A stretch of DNA of 64,000 bases, from the NCBI GenBank assembly GCA_964401355.1, contig CAYNYJ010000005.1, forward strand, positions 5,400 through 69,399, given 5' to 3'. The notes below the pieces were generated by a model that was given only the letters and a program-made list of their open reading frames with translations, did not search any database and was not told the origin of the DNA. Positions 8,508 through 17,565 of the stretch are shown here, piece after piece. Source of the stretch: SZUA-152 sp964401355. Lineage in GTDB: Bacteria; Pseudomonadota; Gammaproteobacteria; SZUA-152. Each line of letters opens with the position of its first letter. Within the stretch, counting starts at the first letter, position 1. The position numbers were made by a program, and so were the translations under genes.

Positions 8508-8673
8508 AATGGCATCACGCGTTTCTCATCCCTTTCGCAACATCCTCTTCACCACACTTCTCCTCACCAAGCAGGCATTATGAATCCGTATTTTCCGACT
8601 TGCCGTTATTTTTTCGGCACCCGTATTTTCCGCATCACTGATTTTCACTTCAAGCGTCCGTCCCAAAGCCACC

Positions 8674-9714
8674 ATGGCAAAACGTAAGCTGACTCGCCAA
8701 CAGGCGTGGCGTGCAGAAAAGATCCAGGCCGAACGCCTGGCGCGCGCTCAAAGGAAAGTTGCTGTGGTCGAGTCCGCACTCGAAGGCAGTGAACTCGGCC
8801 CCGAGCGGGCGGGCCGTGTCATCACTCGCTACGGGGCGCAGGTTGAACTCGAAGATGCACAACACCGCCGCTATCGCTGCCTGATGCGCCGCAACCTTCC
8901 CGCCCTGGTCTGTGGTGACCGGGTAGTGTGGCAGGCCGGACCGGACAATACCGGCGTGGTGGTGGCCATGGAGCCTCGCGACAGCCTGCTGGAACGTCCT
9001 GATGCCGACAATCAGCTGAAACCGGTGGCCGCCAATATCAATCAGATTCTGGTGGTCGCCGCGCCAGAACCCGTGCTGGATATCGATCTCATCAACCGCT
9101 ATTTTGTCGCGGCAGAAATGACCGAGATCCAGCCGGTGCTGATCATCAACAAAATCGACCTGCTCAGCGAAAAGGCTTTTGCCAAACTTCAACGTCGTTT
9201 TCAGGCGTATCGAGATATCGGCTACCCCGTCATCTACGCCACCACCAAACACAGCGGCGGATTGGACGACTTATTGGAACACCTGGTCGATAAAACCAGC
9301 ATCTTCGTCGGCCAATCCGGGGTGGGAAAATCCTCGTTGATTCAGGTCTTGTTGCCCGATCTCGAATTACGCGTCAACACGCTCTCAGAAAGAAGCAAAG
9401 AAGGGCGACACACCACCACCACCACCCAGCTTTATCATTTCCCTGCCGGGGGCGAACTGGTCGATTCACCCGGCATTCGCGCCTTCCGTCTGGGACATGC
9501 CAGCATCCGGCAAATCACTGAAGGCTTTCGAGAATTTCACCCCTATATTGGGCAATGTCGCTTCAGTAATTGCCGGCACACCGTAGAACCCGACTGTGCA
9601 TTGTTGGCCGCCGTGGCCGATGGAGAAATATCCACCGACCGCTTTGAGAGCTACCAACGCATCATTACCACCACCGAAGATTTAGTGGATACACGCAACA
9701 AACAAAAGAAATAG
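8674..9714 (+). CDS. rsgA: ribosome small-subunit-dependent GTPase A
   Basis: 346 residues. A circularly permuted GTPase that checks 30S maturation at the decoding centre. The N-terminal OB-fold precedes permuted G motifs: NKIDLL (G4), GQSGVGKSSLI (G1), DSPGIR (G3). The zinc motif near the C-terminus (GQCRFSNCRHTVEPDCALL) is complete. The TTTTTQLYHF stretch carries the switch region. ATG 8674 has only a weak ribosome site. The gene lies in the common orn-rsgA neighbourhood. Confidence 0.97.
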   Translation: MAKRKLTRQQAWRAEKIQAERLARAQRKVAVVESALEGSELGPERAGRVITRYGAQVELEDAQHRRYRCLMRRNLPALVCGDRVVWQAGPDNTGVVVAMEPRDSLLERPDADNQLKPVAANINQILVVAAPEPVLDIDLINRYFVAAEMTEIQPVLIINKIDLLSEKAFAKLQRRFQAYRDIGYPVIYATTKHSGGLDDLLEHLVDKTSIFVGQSGVGKSSLIQVLLPDLELRVNTLSERSKEGRHTTTTTQLYHFPAGGELVDSPGIRAFRLGHASIRQITEGFREFHPYIGQCRFSNCRHTVEPDCALLAAVADGEISTDRFESYQRIITTTEDLVDTRNKQKK

Positions 9715-9756
9715 CGCGTATCCTGTACCCAAGCGGCATTGAGACACCACGATACT

Positions 9757-9772
9757 TGTGATGTGCATCACG
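9757..9772. promoter_or_regulatory. CRP-like binding site and adjoining -10 box
   Basis: TGTGATGTGCATCACG matches the CRP/Vfr consensus TGTGA-N6-TCACA at 9 of 10 informative positions. Its centre (9764.5) is exactly 41.5 bp before the start predicted from the TAAAAT hexamer at 9794-9799, the geometry of a class II CRP promoter directed rightward. The inverted-repeat element at 9803 now separates it from the outer-membrane protein gene. Confidence 0.6.
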
Positions 9773-9802
9773 CGGCACTGAAATGGATTTTAGTAAAATG
9801 AT

Positions 9803-10052
9803 CAGTGCTGCCCCGTTAACTCTTTGTTCGTCATGCTGGCGAAGGCCGGCATCCAGAAAGTCGTTGCACCACCAAAAGTAGGCGCTCTTAGGCGAAAGTA
9901 AGCGCTCTTAGGCGACCACTGAATTCCGACCTACGCCGGAATGACGGGAAGGGGTTGTCTAGGTTCATGTCTCCAATACTACTGAATGCGCTATACACCA
10001 AGTGTGCTGCCAGTTGCAGCAGAACAAGATCCAAGTTAACGGGACAGCACTG
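9803..10052. mobile_element. MITE-like element, copy A
   Basis: 250 bp with 18-bp terminal inverted repeats (CAGTGCTGCCCCGTTAAC and GTTAACGGGACAGCACTG, one mismatch). Flanks are TAAAATGAT on the left and TAAAATGGG on the right, a diverged 9-bp target duplication. The interior contains the GTCATGC..CCAG palindrome and a short tandem repeat (GGCGCTCTTAGGCGA type). No transposase fits inside. Nearly identical to copy B (12438-12687). Confidence 0.85.
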
Positions 10053-10098
10053 TAAAATGGGATATACACACGAAAATAGCCACTGGGAAACTGTGAAG

Positions 10099-10827
10099 AT
10101 GCCGATGATCAAACATCAGGGAAAAAACATTATTGTCGCATTGGCCGTCAGCTTCACGCTGCTGCCTTGTGCCTTCGCGGCCAACATCGACAACGTCGGC
10201 AGCCTGTTACAGCCTGAATTTAAAGACCTCACCGCCGATCTGGGCGCAGCACTCAGCTACAAGGCGATTCGCCCTGCCGAACCCATGGGCAGCTTGGGCT
10301 TCGACATCGGCTTCGAAATCACCAGCACCAAAATGGAAAGCAACGCGCTGGAACTGGCCACCTCGGGCAATGCCCCCAGCCAGCTGCTGGTTCCCAAGTT
10401 GCACATCAGCAAAGGCCTGCCGTTTGGTTTCGATATCGGTGCGTTTTACACTTCCGTGCCTTCCAGCAACATTGGCCTGATCGGCGGTGAACTCAGTTAT
10501 GCCCTCTACGAGGGCGGCACCTTCAGCCCCGCCGTGTCCATTCGCGGCACCTTTTCGCGGCTCACTGGCGTGGATCAGCTGAACTTGACCACCAAGGGAC
10601 TGGAACTCTCTATTTCCAAAGGTTTTGCCTTTTTCACACCCTACGCCGGCATCGGCCAAGTGTGGATCGACAGTGACACCAATACCGGGCTGGAAGACGA
10701 GAGCCTCACCAAAAGCAAATATTTTCTCGGGATTAACTTCAATCTAGGTTTGATTAATTTTGCCGCAGAAACGGAACAGACCGGCGATAACACCTCGACC
10801 AGCGCCAAAATCGGCGTCCGCTTTTAA
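10099..10827 (+). CDS. outer-membrane beta-barrel protein of unknown function
   Basis: 242 residues from the ATG at 10099. A signal peptide (IIVALAVSFTLLPCAFA, cleavage before NIDN) is followed by alternating beta strands and the C-terminal AKIGVRF ending in Phe, typical of an outer-membrane barrel recognised by the BAM complex. I cannot assign a substrate. The reading frame is open upstream to 9955, but those codons come from the MITE copy, so I took the start that places the signal peptide at the N-terminus. The gene starts 46 bp after the element. Confidence 0.75.
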   Translation: MPMIKHQGKNIIVALAVSFTLLPCAFAANIDNVGSLLQPEFKDLTADLGAALSYKAIRPAEPMGSLGFDIGFEITSTKMESNALELATSGNAPSQLLVPKLHISKGLPFGFDIGAFYTSVPSSNIGLIGGELSYALYEGGTFSPAVSIRGTFSRLTGVDQLNLTTKGLELSISKGFAFFTPYAGIGQVWIDSDTNTGLEDESLTKSKYFLGINFNLGLINFAAETEQTGDNTSTSAKIGVRF

Positions 10828-10883
10828 TCGCTATCGTTAAAAACTGTTGTTAATCGCTAACAAACAACCCCAAGCGAAAGAAA

Positions 10884-11294
10884 CTACGCAAACTCATCAA
10901 GCCCGAATACTGCAACCAACTCCTCGCGGTGTTGCTGTGTCGCCACGCTGGTGTATTCTGCCACCGCCCGCTGCGCCGGAGTCAATACCGTATTCAATGC
11001 CGAACGCTGACTGTCCCGCCCCACAAGCCCCTCAGCCGCCAAACTAGCGCGCACGACATCTGTTGCAGACCTTCCCGCAAAGGTGACTTCACCCGCGCCT
11101 CGACGCGCCAACAACAAAGTACGTGACGTGTCATTGCTTGATCTGTCGCTTAGATTGGGAATAGCGTTTGGAGCTTGCGGCTGGGCATTCTGCCCCGCGA
11201 CCACATCTGCCGCCGCGCCTGAAGAAATCAGCGGTGCCTGGGTCACGGGAACCGTTACGGGATAGGGCCGCACAGTGGAAGAAGCAATATACAT
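10884..11294 (-). CDS. hypothetical protein
   Basis: 136 codons (MYIASSTVRPYPVTVPVT...). Not recognised. No signal peptide or membrane segment; a low-complexity Ala/Pro/Gln-rich N-terminal half is followed by a more ordered, charged C-terminal half with TPAQRAVAEYTSVATQQHREELV, likely helical. An AGAGG ribosome-like site lies 16 nt upstream, rather far. It converges with the outer-membrane protein gene. It is the only long open frame here and codon use is ordinary, but it could be spurious. Confidence 0.5.
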   Translation of the reverse strand: MYIASSTVRPYPVTVPVTQAPLISSGAAADVVAGQNAQPQAPNAIPNLSDRSSNDTSRTLLLARRGAGEVTFAGRSATDVVRASLAAEGLVGRDSQRSALNTVLTPAQRAVAEYTSVATQQHREELVAVFGLDEFA

Positions 11295-11705
11295 GTAACT
11301 GATTTCGTCCTCTGATAATCAGAAATGGAGACTGCAACACATCATTTCAGGCTCGCCAAATCCTGACAGGGCTTTACATTGAGCCGCTATGCACACATCA
11401 ATTTATGCTGACTCTATTCGACATACATCTTGCGACAATTAAGCATCTTGCCGAGACAACGGCGATAAATATAGTATTGCGACACAAATATCATTTTCTA
11501 TAGGGCACCTCTAATAATTCTGGATGTGTCAGCTTGGGATTCAAAATTCGTCGATTCAAGGCGTGAAACGCAGGCAATAGCGAGCTATTGGCAAGTTTCA
11601 CAACGCAGAAGCGGCGGATTTTTGGCTCAAGATGCGCATTCACGAATTATTAGAGGTGCCCTATTAGTCTTTCCACCCATTATCAACATAAAACAGATCG
11701 CCGAC
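11295..11705. other. non-coding stretch with one inverted-repeat element
   Basis: No credible gene. The right half is occupied by the TA-flanked element at 11500-11664; the rest (11295-11499) is AT-rich upstream sequence for the leftward hypothetical gene, with no promoter I can call. Confidence 0.6.
11500..11664. mobile_element. second MITE-like family, copy 1
   Basis: 165 bp bounded by perfect 21-bp inverted repeats (11500-11520 and 11644-11664; outer part TAGGGCACCTCTAATAATTC). If the ends are GGGCACC/GGTGCCC, both flanks carry TA. The interior contains CAATAGCGAGCTATTGG and GAAACGC motifs also found in the element at 54917-55096, which has related ends. No coding capacity. Confidence 0.8.
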
Positions 11706-12332
11706 TTAAAGAAACAATGATTCACCACTGGCAAGACGTTGGGACACGACGTACTGAAACTCTTTGGGCCCAAAAGCAAACCACTGTTGCTGACGCTCAT
11801 AGATAAATGGACGCATGTTTTTAGTGGAATATTCATGATACCAGTCCAGCAACTTTTTGCTCGGGTCCTTACCCGCAGACACCAGCACATCCACCGGGCG
11901 GCCTGCCCAACTGACACGCCCCGATAAAACAATAATGCCGCTCTGACTCGGCTTCATCCAGTCAGGCAAATCACTTTCGGGTTCTGCCCAGCCACAAAAG
12001 AATATCCGGCAAGGATCCTCCGGACGAGTCTCGTGAATGGTGCAATTCTGCCCGGAACTAAAGGGACAGGGCTTATTCAGGTCGATGTCATGATCCAGAA
12101 CGCGTGTCTTGACCCAACCGTCGCAACAGAGTGAGCAGTCGCCACAGGGGCGAGCCGGCTGAGTCGATGAAGGCTTGGGCTGGCGCGCGGGCCGGAGAGA
12201 ATAACTGGCCTGCTGTGAGGCAGTGGCCGTGGCATTATTTTCCACGGCACTATTTGTCACAGCACCATGGCATTTTTTAAATTTTCTACCACTGCCACAA
12301 GGACAGGGGTCATTTCGACCAGGCTTCGTCAT
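11706..12332 (-). CDS. SEC-C motif protein with CxxCxxCC cluster (YkgJ-like)
   Basis: 208 residues. The N-terminus is a SEC-C zinc motif (RNDPCPCGSGRKFKKCHG), also found at the SecA C-terminus. After a Ser/Ala/Pro-rich linker (about 25-60) comes a cysteine cluster, CGDCSLCCDGW, with CPFSSGQNCTIHETRPEDPCRIFFCGW further on, the pattern of the UPF0153/YkgJ putative metal-binding family. Role unknown; the fusion suggests a metal- or ribosome-associated function. It stands alone between two repeat elements. Confidence 0.85.
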   Translation of the reverse strand: MTKPGRNDPCPCGSGRKFKKCHGAVTNSAVENNATATASQQASYSLRPARQPKPSSTQPARPCGDCSLCCDGWVKTRVLDHDIDLNKPCPFSSGQNCTIHETRPEDPCRIFFCGWAEPESDLPDWMKPSQSGIIVLSGRVSWAGRPVDVLVSAGKDPSKKLLDWYHEYSTKNMRPFIYERQQQWFAFGPKEFQYVVSQRLASGESLFL

Positions 12333-12437
12333 AAGTTAAATACCGTCAAAAAAATCACCTCAGTAACACCCGATTAACCACAACCAACATCGTCAGTTTT
12401 TTAAAAATCCAGTATTCAGAGTTTTATCCGTGCAGTG

Positions 12438-12687
12438 CAGTGCTGTCCCGTTAACTCTTTGTTCGTCATGCTGGCGAAGGCCGGCATCCAGAAAGTCGTC
12501 GCACCACCAAAAGTAGGCGCTCTTAGGCGAAAGTAGGCACTCCCAGGCGACCACTGGATTCCGGCCTACGCCGGAATGACAGGAGGGGGTTGTCTAGGTT
12601 CATGTCTCCAATACTACTGAATGCGCTATACACCAAGTGTGCTGCCAGTCGCAGCAGAGCAAGATTCAAGTTAACGGGACAGCACTG
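12438..12687. mobile_element. MITE-like element, copy B
   Basis: 250 bp with 18-bp inverted ends (CAGTGCTGTCCCGTTAAC / GTTAACGGGACAGCACTG, perfect). An exact 9-bp repeat TTATCCGTG lies at 12424-12432 and 12688-12696; the left end carries an extra CAGTG between the duplication and the terminal repeat. The interior is nearly the same as copy A. It occupies most of the 12333-12779 gap; the rest is unremarkable AT-rich sequence. Confidence 0.88.
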
Positions 12688-12779
12688 TTATCCGTGTTAA
12701 AAAAATAAACTCCAGATTCCAGTTGGCCTCTGAAGCGTTATCCGCAGCCCTTGATCACGTTATGACACGGCCACGTATT

Positions 12780-13712
12780 CTATGGGCTATTTCCCCAAAG
12801 TTCCTGCAGCTGACTCCCCAACAGTTCAAATTCATACGTACGTGGCGAGGTTTTACGCCAGAGCAGACCGATTGAACGCCACACCTTTTTTTCAAGAAAG
12901 GGTCTGACTGTGACCGATACATTAACCAGGATATGACTATCAATGGCCATTTTGGGTAACAATGTGATTCCCATGCCGTTAGCGACCATCTGCACCAAGG
13001 TGTTTAAACTGGTCGCCTGATAAGAAACGGACAGTTCGTTGACATCGAGTTTGCAAGCCTCCAAAGCGTGATCACGCAGGCAATGATCATCTTTCAGCAA
13101 CAATAAATCCTGGTTATTCAAATCGTCAAGCCGAAGAGGATGCGTTTCAGTCAGCGGATGATTATTAGGGCACACCAGCAAAAAATCATCATAAAACAAA
13201 TGGAGAGTGTCTGCACCTTGAGACGGATACGGCAACGCCAACAACAATACATCCAGCTCACCATTATTGAGACATTCAATCAGTACCCTGCTAAGGTCCT
13301 CCCGGAGGGACAACTTGAAACCCGGATATGCATTACGCATTTTGCCCATCAGACTGGGCAGCAAATAAGGAGCAATGGTTGGGATGACGCCGAGGCGCAA
13401 TTCATGACTGAAGGGCTCTTCAGAGACCTTGCACAATGAAACCAGGTCAGCGACCTGGGTCAGGATATCCTGGCTACAGCTAACAACTTCTTTGCCAAGA
13501 CGTGTCAGATACACGCGTTTATTCGTGCGTTCCAGCAGTGAAACACCGAGATGTTCTTCCAGCTCATGCATCCCGGCACTCAACGCCGATTGTGAGATAT
13601 AACAATCTCTGGCCGCTTGGCCGAAATGCTGCGTTTTCGCGATAGCGCAAAGATACTTGAGTTGTTTGAGTGTTGGCTGTGCGATCATCTTGAGTGTTAG
13701 CTGCGCGATCAT
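12780..13712 (-). CDS. oxyR: OxyR-type LysR-family hydrogen peroxide sensor
   Basis: 310 residues: an N-terminal winged helix (FGQAARDCYISQSALSAGMHELEEHLG) and a periplasmic-binding-type regulatory domain. The redox pair is visible in DDHCLRDHALEACK, two Cys nine residues apart as in E. coli OxyR C199/C208, followed by the typical SLNTLVQMVANGMGITLLP. It would activate peroxide-defence genes when oxidised. The first eight codons are a tandem duplication (MIAQLTLK-MIAQPTLK), so translation may start at 13712 or 13688; the latter fits other OxyR proteins better. Divergent from the porin gene; target genes are not in view. Confidence 0.92.
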   Translation of the reverse strand: MIAQLTLKMIAQPTLKQLKYLCAIAKTQHFGQAARDCYISQSALSAGMHELEEHLGVSLLERTNKRVYLTRLGKEVVSCSQDILTQVADLVSLCKVSEEPFSHELRLGVIPTIAPYLLPSLMGKMRNAYPGFKLSLREDLSRVLIECLNNGELDVLLLALPYPSQGADTLHLFYDDFLLVCPNNHPLTETHPLRLDDLNNQDLLLLKDDHCLRDHALEACKLDVNELSVSYQATSLNTLVQMVANGMGITLLPKMAIDSHILVNVSVTVRPFLEKKVWRSIGLLWRKTSPRTYEFELLGSQLQELWGNSP

Positions 13713-13931
13713 CGTAAAAATCGATCAACGCTTTCTAAAAAATCCATTATACAGTTTGTGACGATGTTGATAGTTTCATCCTGTTCGAAAATAGGACAGG
13801 ATGCAATGTGAGGATTTATACCCCTTATAATCAATCAATTGCACGTACTTTTTAAAAAGTTTAATCGAATATTAATTTTTAGCTAAAATGTTATTTAAAA
13901 TAAGAACCACCCACTCCAGGAGAGAAAATTT

Positions 13932-14996
13932 ATGAACAAAAAGCTTCTTGTGATTGCCATAGCTTCTGCTATCGCAGCACCACTAACCGCCCATGCCGCG
14001 ACCGATCTGAAAATTTACGGAAGCGTCGGTGTTGCCGTCGAGTCTATTGATGTCGACACCGGAGGTGATGCCCTTGCGGTTAACAACAACCACTCAGCCC
14101 TCGGTTTTGAAGGTAGTACCGATATCAACTCTGATCTTGCCGCAGTATTTCATTGGGATGTCTTTGTAGATATTGATGCCGGCGGTGGTAACGCCGGAGG
14201 CAATTTAATCAATGGCGGTCGTGATGGCTGGGCTGGCCTACGCGGCGAGTTTGGTACCGTGGCACTGGGCTTTCAGGGACGTCCCTGGAAAACATTGTCT
14301 CATGGACTGGATCCTTTTCAAGGCACCATCGCAGATTATAGCTCGGTATTAGGTACCACCGGTGGTGCTTCCTACTTTGATGGTGGCATTGGTAATGCCA
14401 TTATCTGGTTTGGCCCGAACATCAATGGTCTGAGCTGGCATCTCCAGTACGGAGCAGAAGATGTTGCCAATGGCGCTAGCAATACTGGTGCACAAGTTAA
14501 TTACAGTGCTGGCCCGCTGTTTGTCGGTGCCTCTTACGATGTCAATGAAGATACCGCCAATTTGGCCACGACCGATGACGAAACCGCCATCAAGATTGTC
14601 GGCAGTTACAGTATGGACACGATCACCCTTACCGCTGCTTTTGAAACAATTAACAGCTCTGGTTTTGCCGACGGTGCTGACCGCGATGCCTACTGGCTGG
14701 CGGCAACCGTTGATTTGGGCGATGGCAGCATTCGGGCAGCCTATACCAGTGCCGACGACCTGAAAGGCACATCCAATACCGGTGCCAGCCAGGTATCCCT
14801 CGGTTACTTTGCCGATCTGTCAAAGAACGCCATGTGGTATGCGATCTATACATCCATCAGCAATGATGCCATGGGTAATTACGGCTTTGTTTCTGCACCA
14901 CACACCTCCAGCCACGGCTTGGTTGCCAACACAGGTGACGACAGCAATGCGATTGCCGTGGGCTTCAAGTACAACTTTTCTTCAGATCTGATCTAA
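13932..14996 (+). CDS. Gram-negative general porin
   Basis: 354 residues. Signal peptide MNKKLLVIAIASAIAAPLTAHA with cleavage before ATDLKIYG. The mature start (LKIYGSVGVAVESI), GRDGWAGLRGEFGTVALGFQGRP and the tail VGFKYNFSSDLI follow the trimeric porin pattern, although the last residue is Ile rather than Phe. It would form a diffusion pore for small solutes. An AGGAGA ribosome site lies 8 nt before the ATG. It is transcribed away from oxyR and stands alone. Confidence 0.92.
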   Translation: MNKKLLVIAIASAIAAPLTAHAATDLKIYGSVGVAVESIDVDTGGDALAVNNNHSALGFEGSTDINSDLAAVFHWDVFVDIDAGGGNAGGNLINGGRDGWAGLRGEFGTVALGFQGRPWKTLSHGLDPFQGTIADYSSVLGTTGGASYFDGGIGNAIIWFGPNINGLSWHLQYGAEDVANGASNTGAQVNYSAGPLFVGASYDVNEDTANLATTDDETAIKIVGSYSMDTITLTAAFETINSSGFADGADRDAYWLAATVDLGDGSIRAAYTSADDLKGTSNTGASQVSLGYFADLSKNAMWYAIYTSISNDAMGNYGFVSAPHTSSHGLVANTGDDSNAIAVGFKYNFSSDLI

Positions 14997-15468
14997 AGAG
15001 AAACTGTCACCACCGTTGAGGGCCTTTGATTAAGTCTGAGCGAAAAGAGTGAGTTTCAAGATAGTCAAACTCAGGATTTTCGCCCATGACTTAATCGGAG
15101 GCTTCTTAACATAAAGCTTCAACCCATCTAATCACTCACCTTGTAACGGGTATGCGATTAAAAAACGCCTGTACTCAATGTCAGCAGTCAACGTCAGCAG
15201 TCAAAAACAATCCATCACAACCCTTTCAACAACTTCAAACAAAGATGTCTTTTGATGTCATGTCTATAATGGAAAATGGGTAGCCAACAAACGGTAACAG
15301 CTGTTTCAAAAGACATCGAGAAACGAAACTTATTCTCAGCGGGGTATCGTTACCCAGCGCACAACTCAAATAACACACATTGAATTCGGGGACGACAGAT
15401 TAGCCATTGTTTTTTTGTCACCGAGGCCATTCACATTCGTAACAATTCGCATTCGTAACAAAGAATAT
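14997..15468. other. non-coding stretch after the porin gene, several repeats
   Basis: Contains a long imperfect hairpin at about 15018-15104 (outer arms GATTAAGTC...GACTTAATC, inner arms GAGTTT...AAACTC) that may protect or end the porin mRNA, although no T-run follows. Further on are a 12-bp inverted repeat GATGTCTTTTGA (15244-15255) / TCAAAAGACATC (15306-15317) and a direct repeat of CATTCGTAACA near 15430-15460. No gene is seen. Confidence 0.6.
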
Positions 15469-16677
15469 TCAGAAAATGGCATCCTCAAGATGCCGTGCCT
15501 GTTTTAATCCCCTAACGCTCGACAAATTTTCCGCGCCTCGCAGATCAGCATCCCGGAAATTGGCTCCGCGAATGTCCGAACCCATAAAATCAACGCCCTT
15601 GAGGTTTGCCGCTTTGAGGTTTGCCGCCACCAGACGGGTTCTGACCATGATACTGTTCAACAGGTTCGCGCCATCCAGTTTGGCATCGCTGAAATTCGTA
15701 CCCGTGAAATCACCCCGGGCAAGCACAGCATCACGCAGATCTGCCCAAATAAAAGAAGCATTCACCGCGGTCACTTGAAACAAATTGGCAGCGCGCAAAT
15801 TGGCTCCAGTCAGATTCACTTCACTCATATTGGCACCCTGCAACAAGGCCCTTTTCAGATTCGCACCTTGCAGACGGGCATGAAACAGATTCGCGCCACG
15901 CAAATCGCATTCCACCAGACTGGCCTCATTCAACTGCACACTGTGCAACAAGGCCTCACTGAGAATCGCCCCATCCAGGTTTGCCCGCATCAAATTGGCC
16001 TTGGCCAGATCCGCCGAACGAAAATTGACCCCGCTCAAATCTGTCCCTTCCAGATTGGCGCCCCGCAAAATCCCGTTGCTCAAATCAGCACCCTGAAAGT
16101 TCACTTCGCGCAGGTCCAGCCCACTAAGATCAGTGGCCCCCAGATACACATTCACAAACTGCGCATCGTACAGAATGGCGCCCGTCAGTTTAATTCTCTG
16201 CACCCGTGAACGATTGAAAATCGCCCCCTGTAAATTGGCCCCGGACAAATCTGCACCATTGAGGTTGGCCCCGGTAAAATCCACACCGGTCAGATTGGCA
16301 CCGATAAAATTCACCTCGCGTAAATCCGTGTCCATCATCAGAGCACCGGCCAGATTGGCATAATCGAAACGCGCCAGGCGCAGATTGGCCTGTTGAAAAT
16401 CCACATTGACAAGATAAGCGCGGGTGAAGATGCTGCGCTGGAAATTGAACTTGCGTAATTCGAGGTCCGACAAGTTCTTTTTAGCAAAACTGACAACATT
16501 GCTTTTGCCCCGGCCCGCAAGTATCCGCACCAACTCCAGGCGCGACATGGGCTTTTCAAACTGGGCGGTATTTTGCGATTTGGGGTTACTGCTGCAACTC
16601 GACATCACCATCGCCACCCACATTGCCAAGGACAAGATGACAAGGGTTCGTATGTTTCGAGACTTCAGTATACCCAT
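15469..16677 (-). CDS. pentapeptide-repeat lipoprotein
   Basis: 402 residues. The N-terminus has a hydrophobic signal and a lipobox-like MSSC (Cys at about 28), so it is probably lipid-anchored. From about residue 70 to near the end, A(D/N)LXX pentapeptides dominate (for example ANLTGVDFTGANLNGADL), which fold as a square right-handed beta-helix. Function is not evident; known pentapeptide proteins mimic DNA or act as scaffolds, but an exported lipoprotein form suggests an envelope role. Single gene, divergent from nothing obvious. Confidence 0.88.
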   Translation of the reverse strand: MGILKSRNIRTLVILSLAMWVAMVMSSCSSNPKSQNTAQFEKPMSRLELVRILAGRGKSNVVSFAKKNLSDLELRKFNFQRSIFTRAYLVNVDFQQANLRLARFDYANLAGALMMDTDLREVNFIGANLTGVDFTGANLNGADLSGANLQGAIFNRSRVQRIKLTGAILYDAQFVNVYLGATDLSGLDLREVNFQGADLSNGILRGANLEGTDLSGVNFRSADLAKANLMRANLDGAILSEALLHSVQLNEASLVECDLRGANLFHARLQGANLKRALLQGANMSEVNLTGANLRAANLFQVTAVNASFIWADLRDAVLARGDFTGTNFSDAKLDGANLLNSIMVRTRLVAANLKAANLKGVDFMGSDIRGANFRDADLRGAENLSSVRGLKQARHLEDAIF

Positions 16678-16866
16678 TAAACACCCTATTAAACGACCCG
16701 TTAAACGATCTATTGCATGGCTATGAACAACCTGTATTGAACCCCCCTGGTTTATTCATTACCTGTGCTCTAACAATTATTTACCACTGCTTTTGCCGCA
16801 AACCACCGTCAACGGCAAACACTGCCCAGGCAGTGTCATCATCCCAGTCGGCATCCCCGGCTGGCG

Positions 16867-17565
16867 CTAGCGGATCTTCTTCCAGGTCACTTTATCCCGC
16901 AAGTACACCGGCAAGGCCTGTTCCGCACTCACTGCCTGTCCACCCTCAAACCCCGCCACACCGAGCTGCGCGACATCACGGGCACGGGGGAAACGCGTGC
17001 CATCCCATGTTGCAAGCAAACCGCCGCAGCGCTCCGTTAAAACAGCTTCGTAAGCCGCCCAGCCTGCGCCCACGCCCTGCCAGCTATTTTCTCGTGGCGA
17101 GTCTTGTGGCGGAAAGCCCGACGGCAACGGCACCTCGGCGGGGGCCGAAACACATTCCTCGCCAAGCAACTCCATTAACCCGGCGGCATTACGCTGATAA
17201 GCGCCCCAGTAAACCTCGTCCATGCGCGCATCCAGTGCGGTCAACACTCGATCCCCATCAGCACCCTGCGCCAGGGCCGCCAGCGTCGATACCGGCAGCA
17301 CCGGCAAATCTGCCGCAAAGGCGATGCCCTGAGTCACACCCACCGCGATACGCACTCCGGTGAAGGCGCCGGGGCCGCGACCAAAGGCCATGGCGTCCAA
17401 CTGCGAAACAACAATACCCGCCTCCACCATGAGTTCGTCAACCATCGGCAGAATAAGTTCCGTATGGGCACGGGGTGCCAGCGCGTAACGCTCCCGTATT
17501 TCGCCGTCGATAGACAGCGCGGCCGAACAGGCATCCGTGGCGGTTTCAATAGCCAGCAGTTTCAT
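16867..17565 (-). CDS. tsaB: tRNA threonylcarbamoyladenosine biosynthesis protein TsaB
   Basis: 232 residues. TsaB pairs with TsaD and TsaE to make t6A37 on ANN-decoding tRNAs. The start MKLLAIETATDACSAAL, the HTELILPMVDELM segment and FGRGPGAFTGVRIAVG are the classic YeaZ signatures. Its start overlaps the yoaA stop by 4 bp (ATGA), the usual coupled yoaA-tsaB arrangement of gammaproteobacteria. Length is normal. Confidence 0.96.
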   Translation of the reverse strand: MKLLAIETATDACSAALSIDGEIRERYALAPRAHTELILPMVDELMVEAGIVVSQLDAMAFGRGPGAFTGVRIAVGVTQGIAFAADLPVLPVSTLAALAQGADGDRVLTALDARMDEVYWGAYQRNAAGLMELLGEECVSAPAEVPLPSGFPPQDSPRENSWQGVGAGWAAYEAVLTERCGGLLATWDGTRFPRARDVAQLGVAGFEGGQAVSAEQALPVYLRDKVTWKKIR

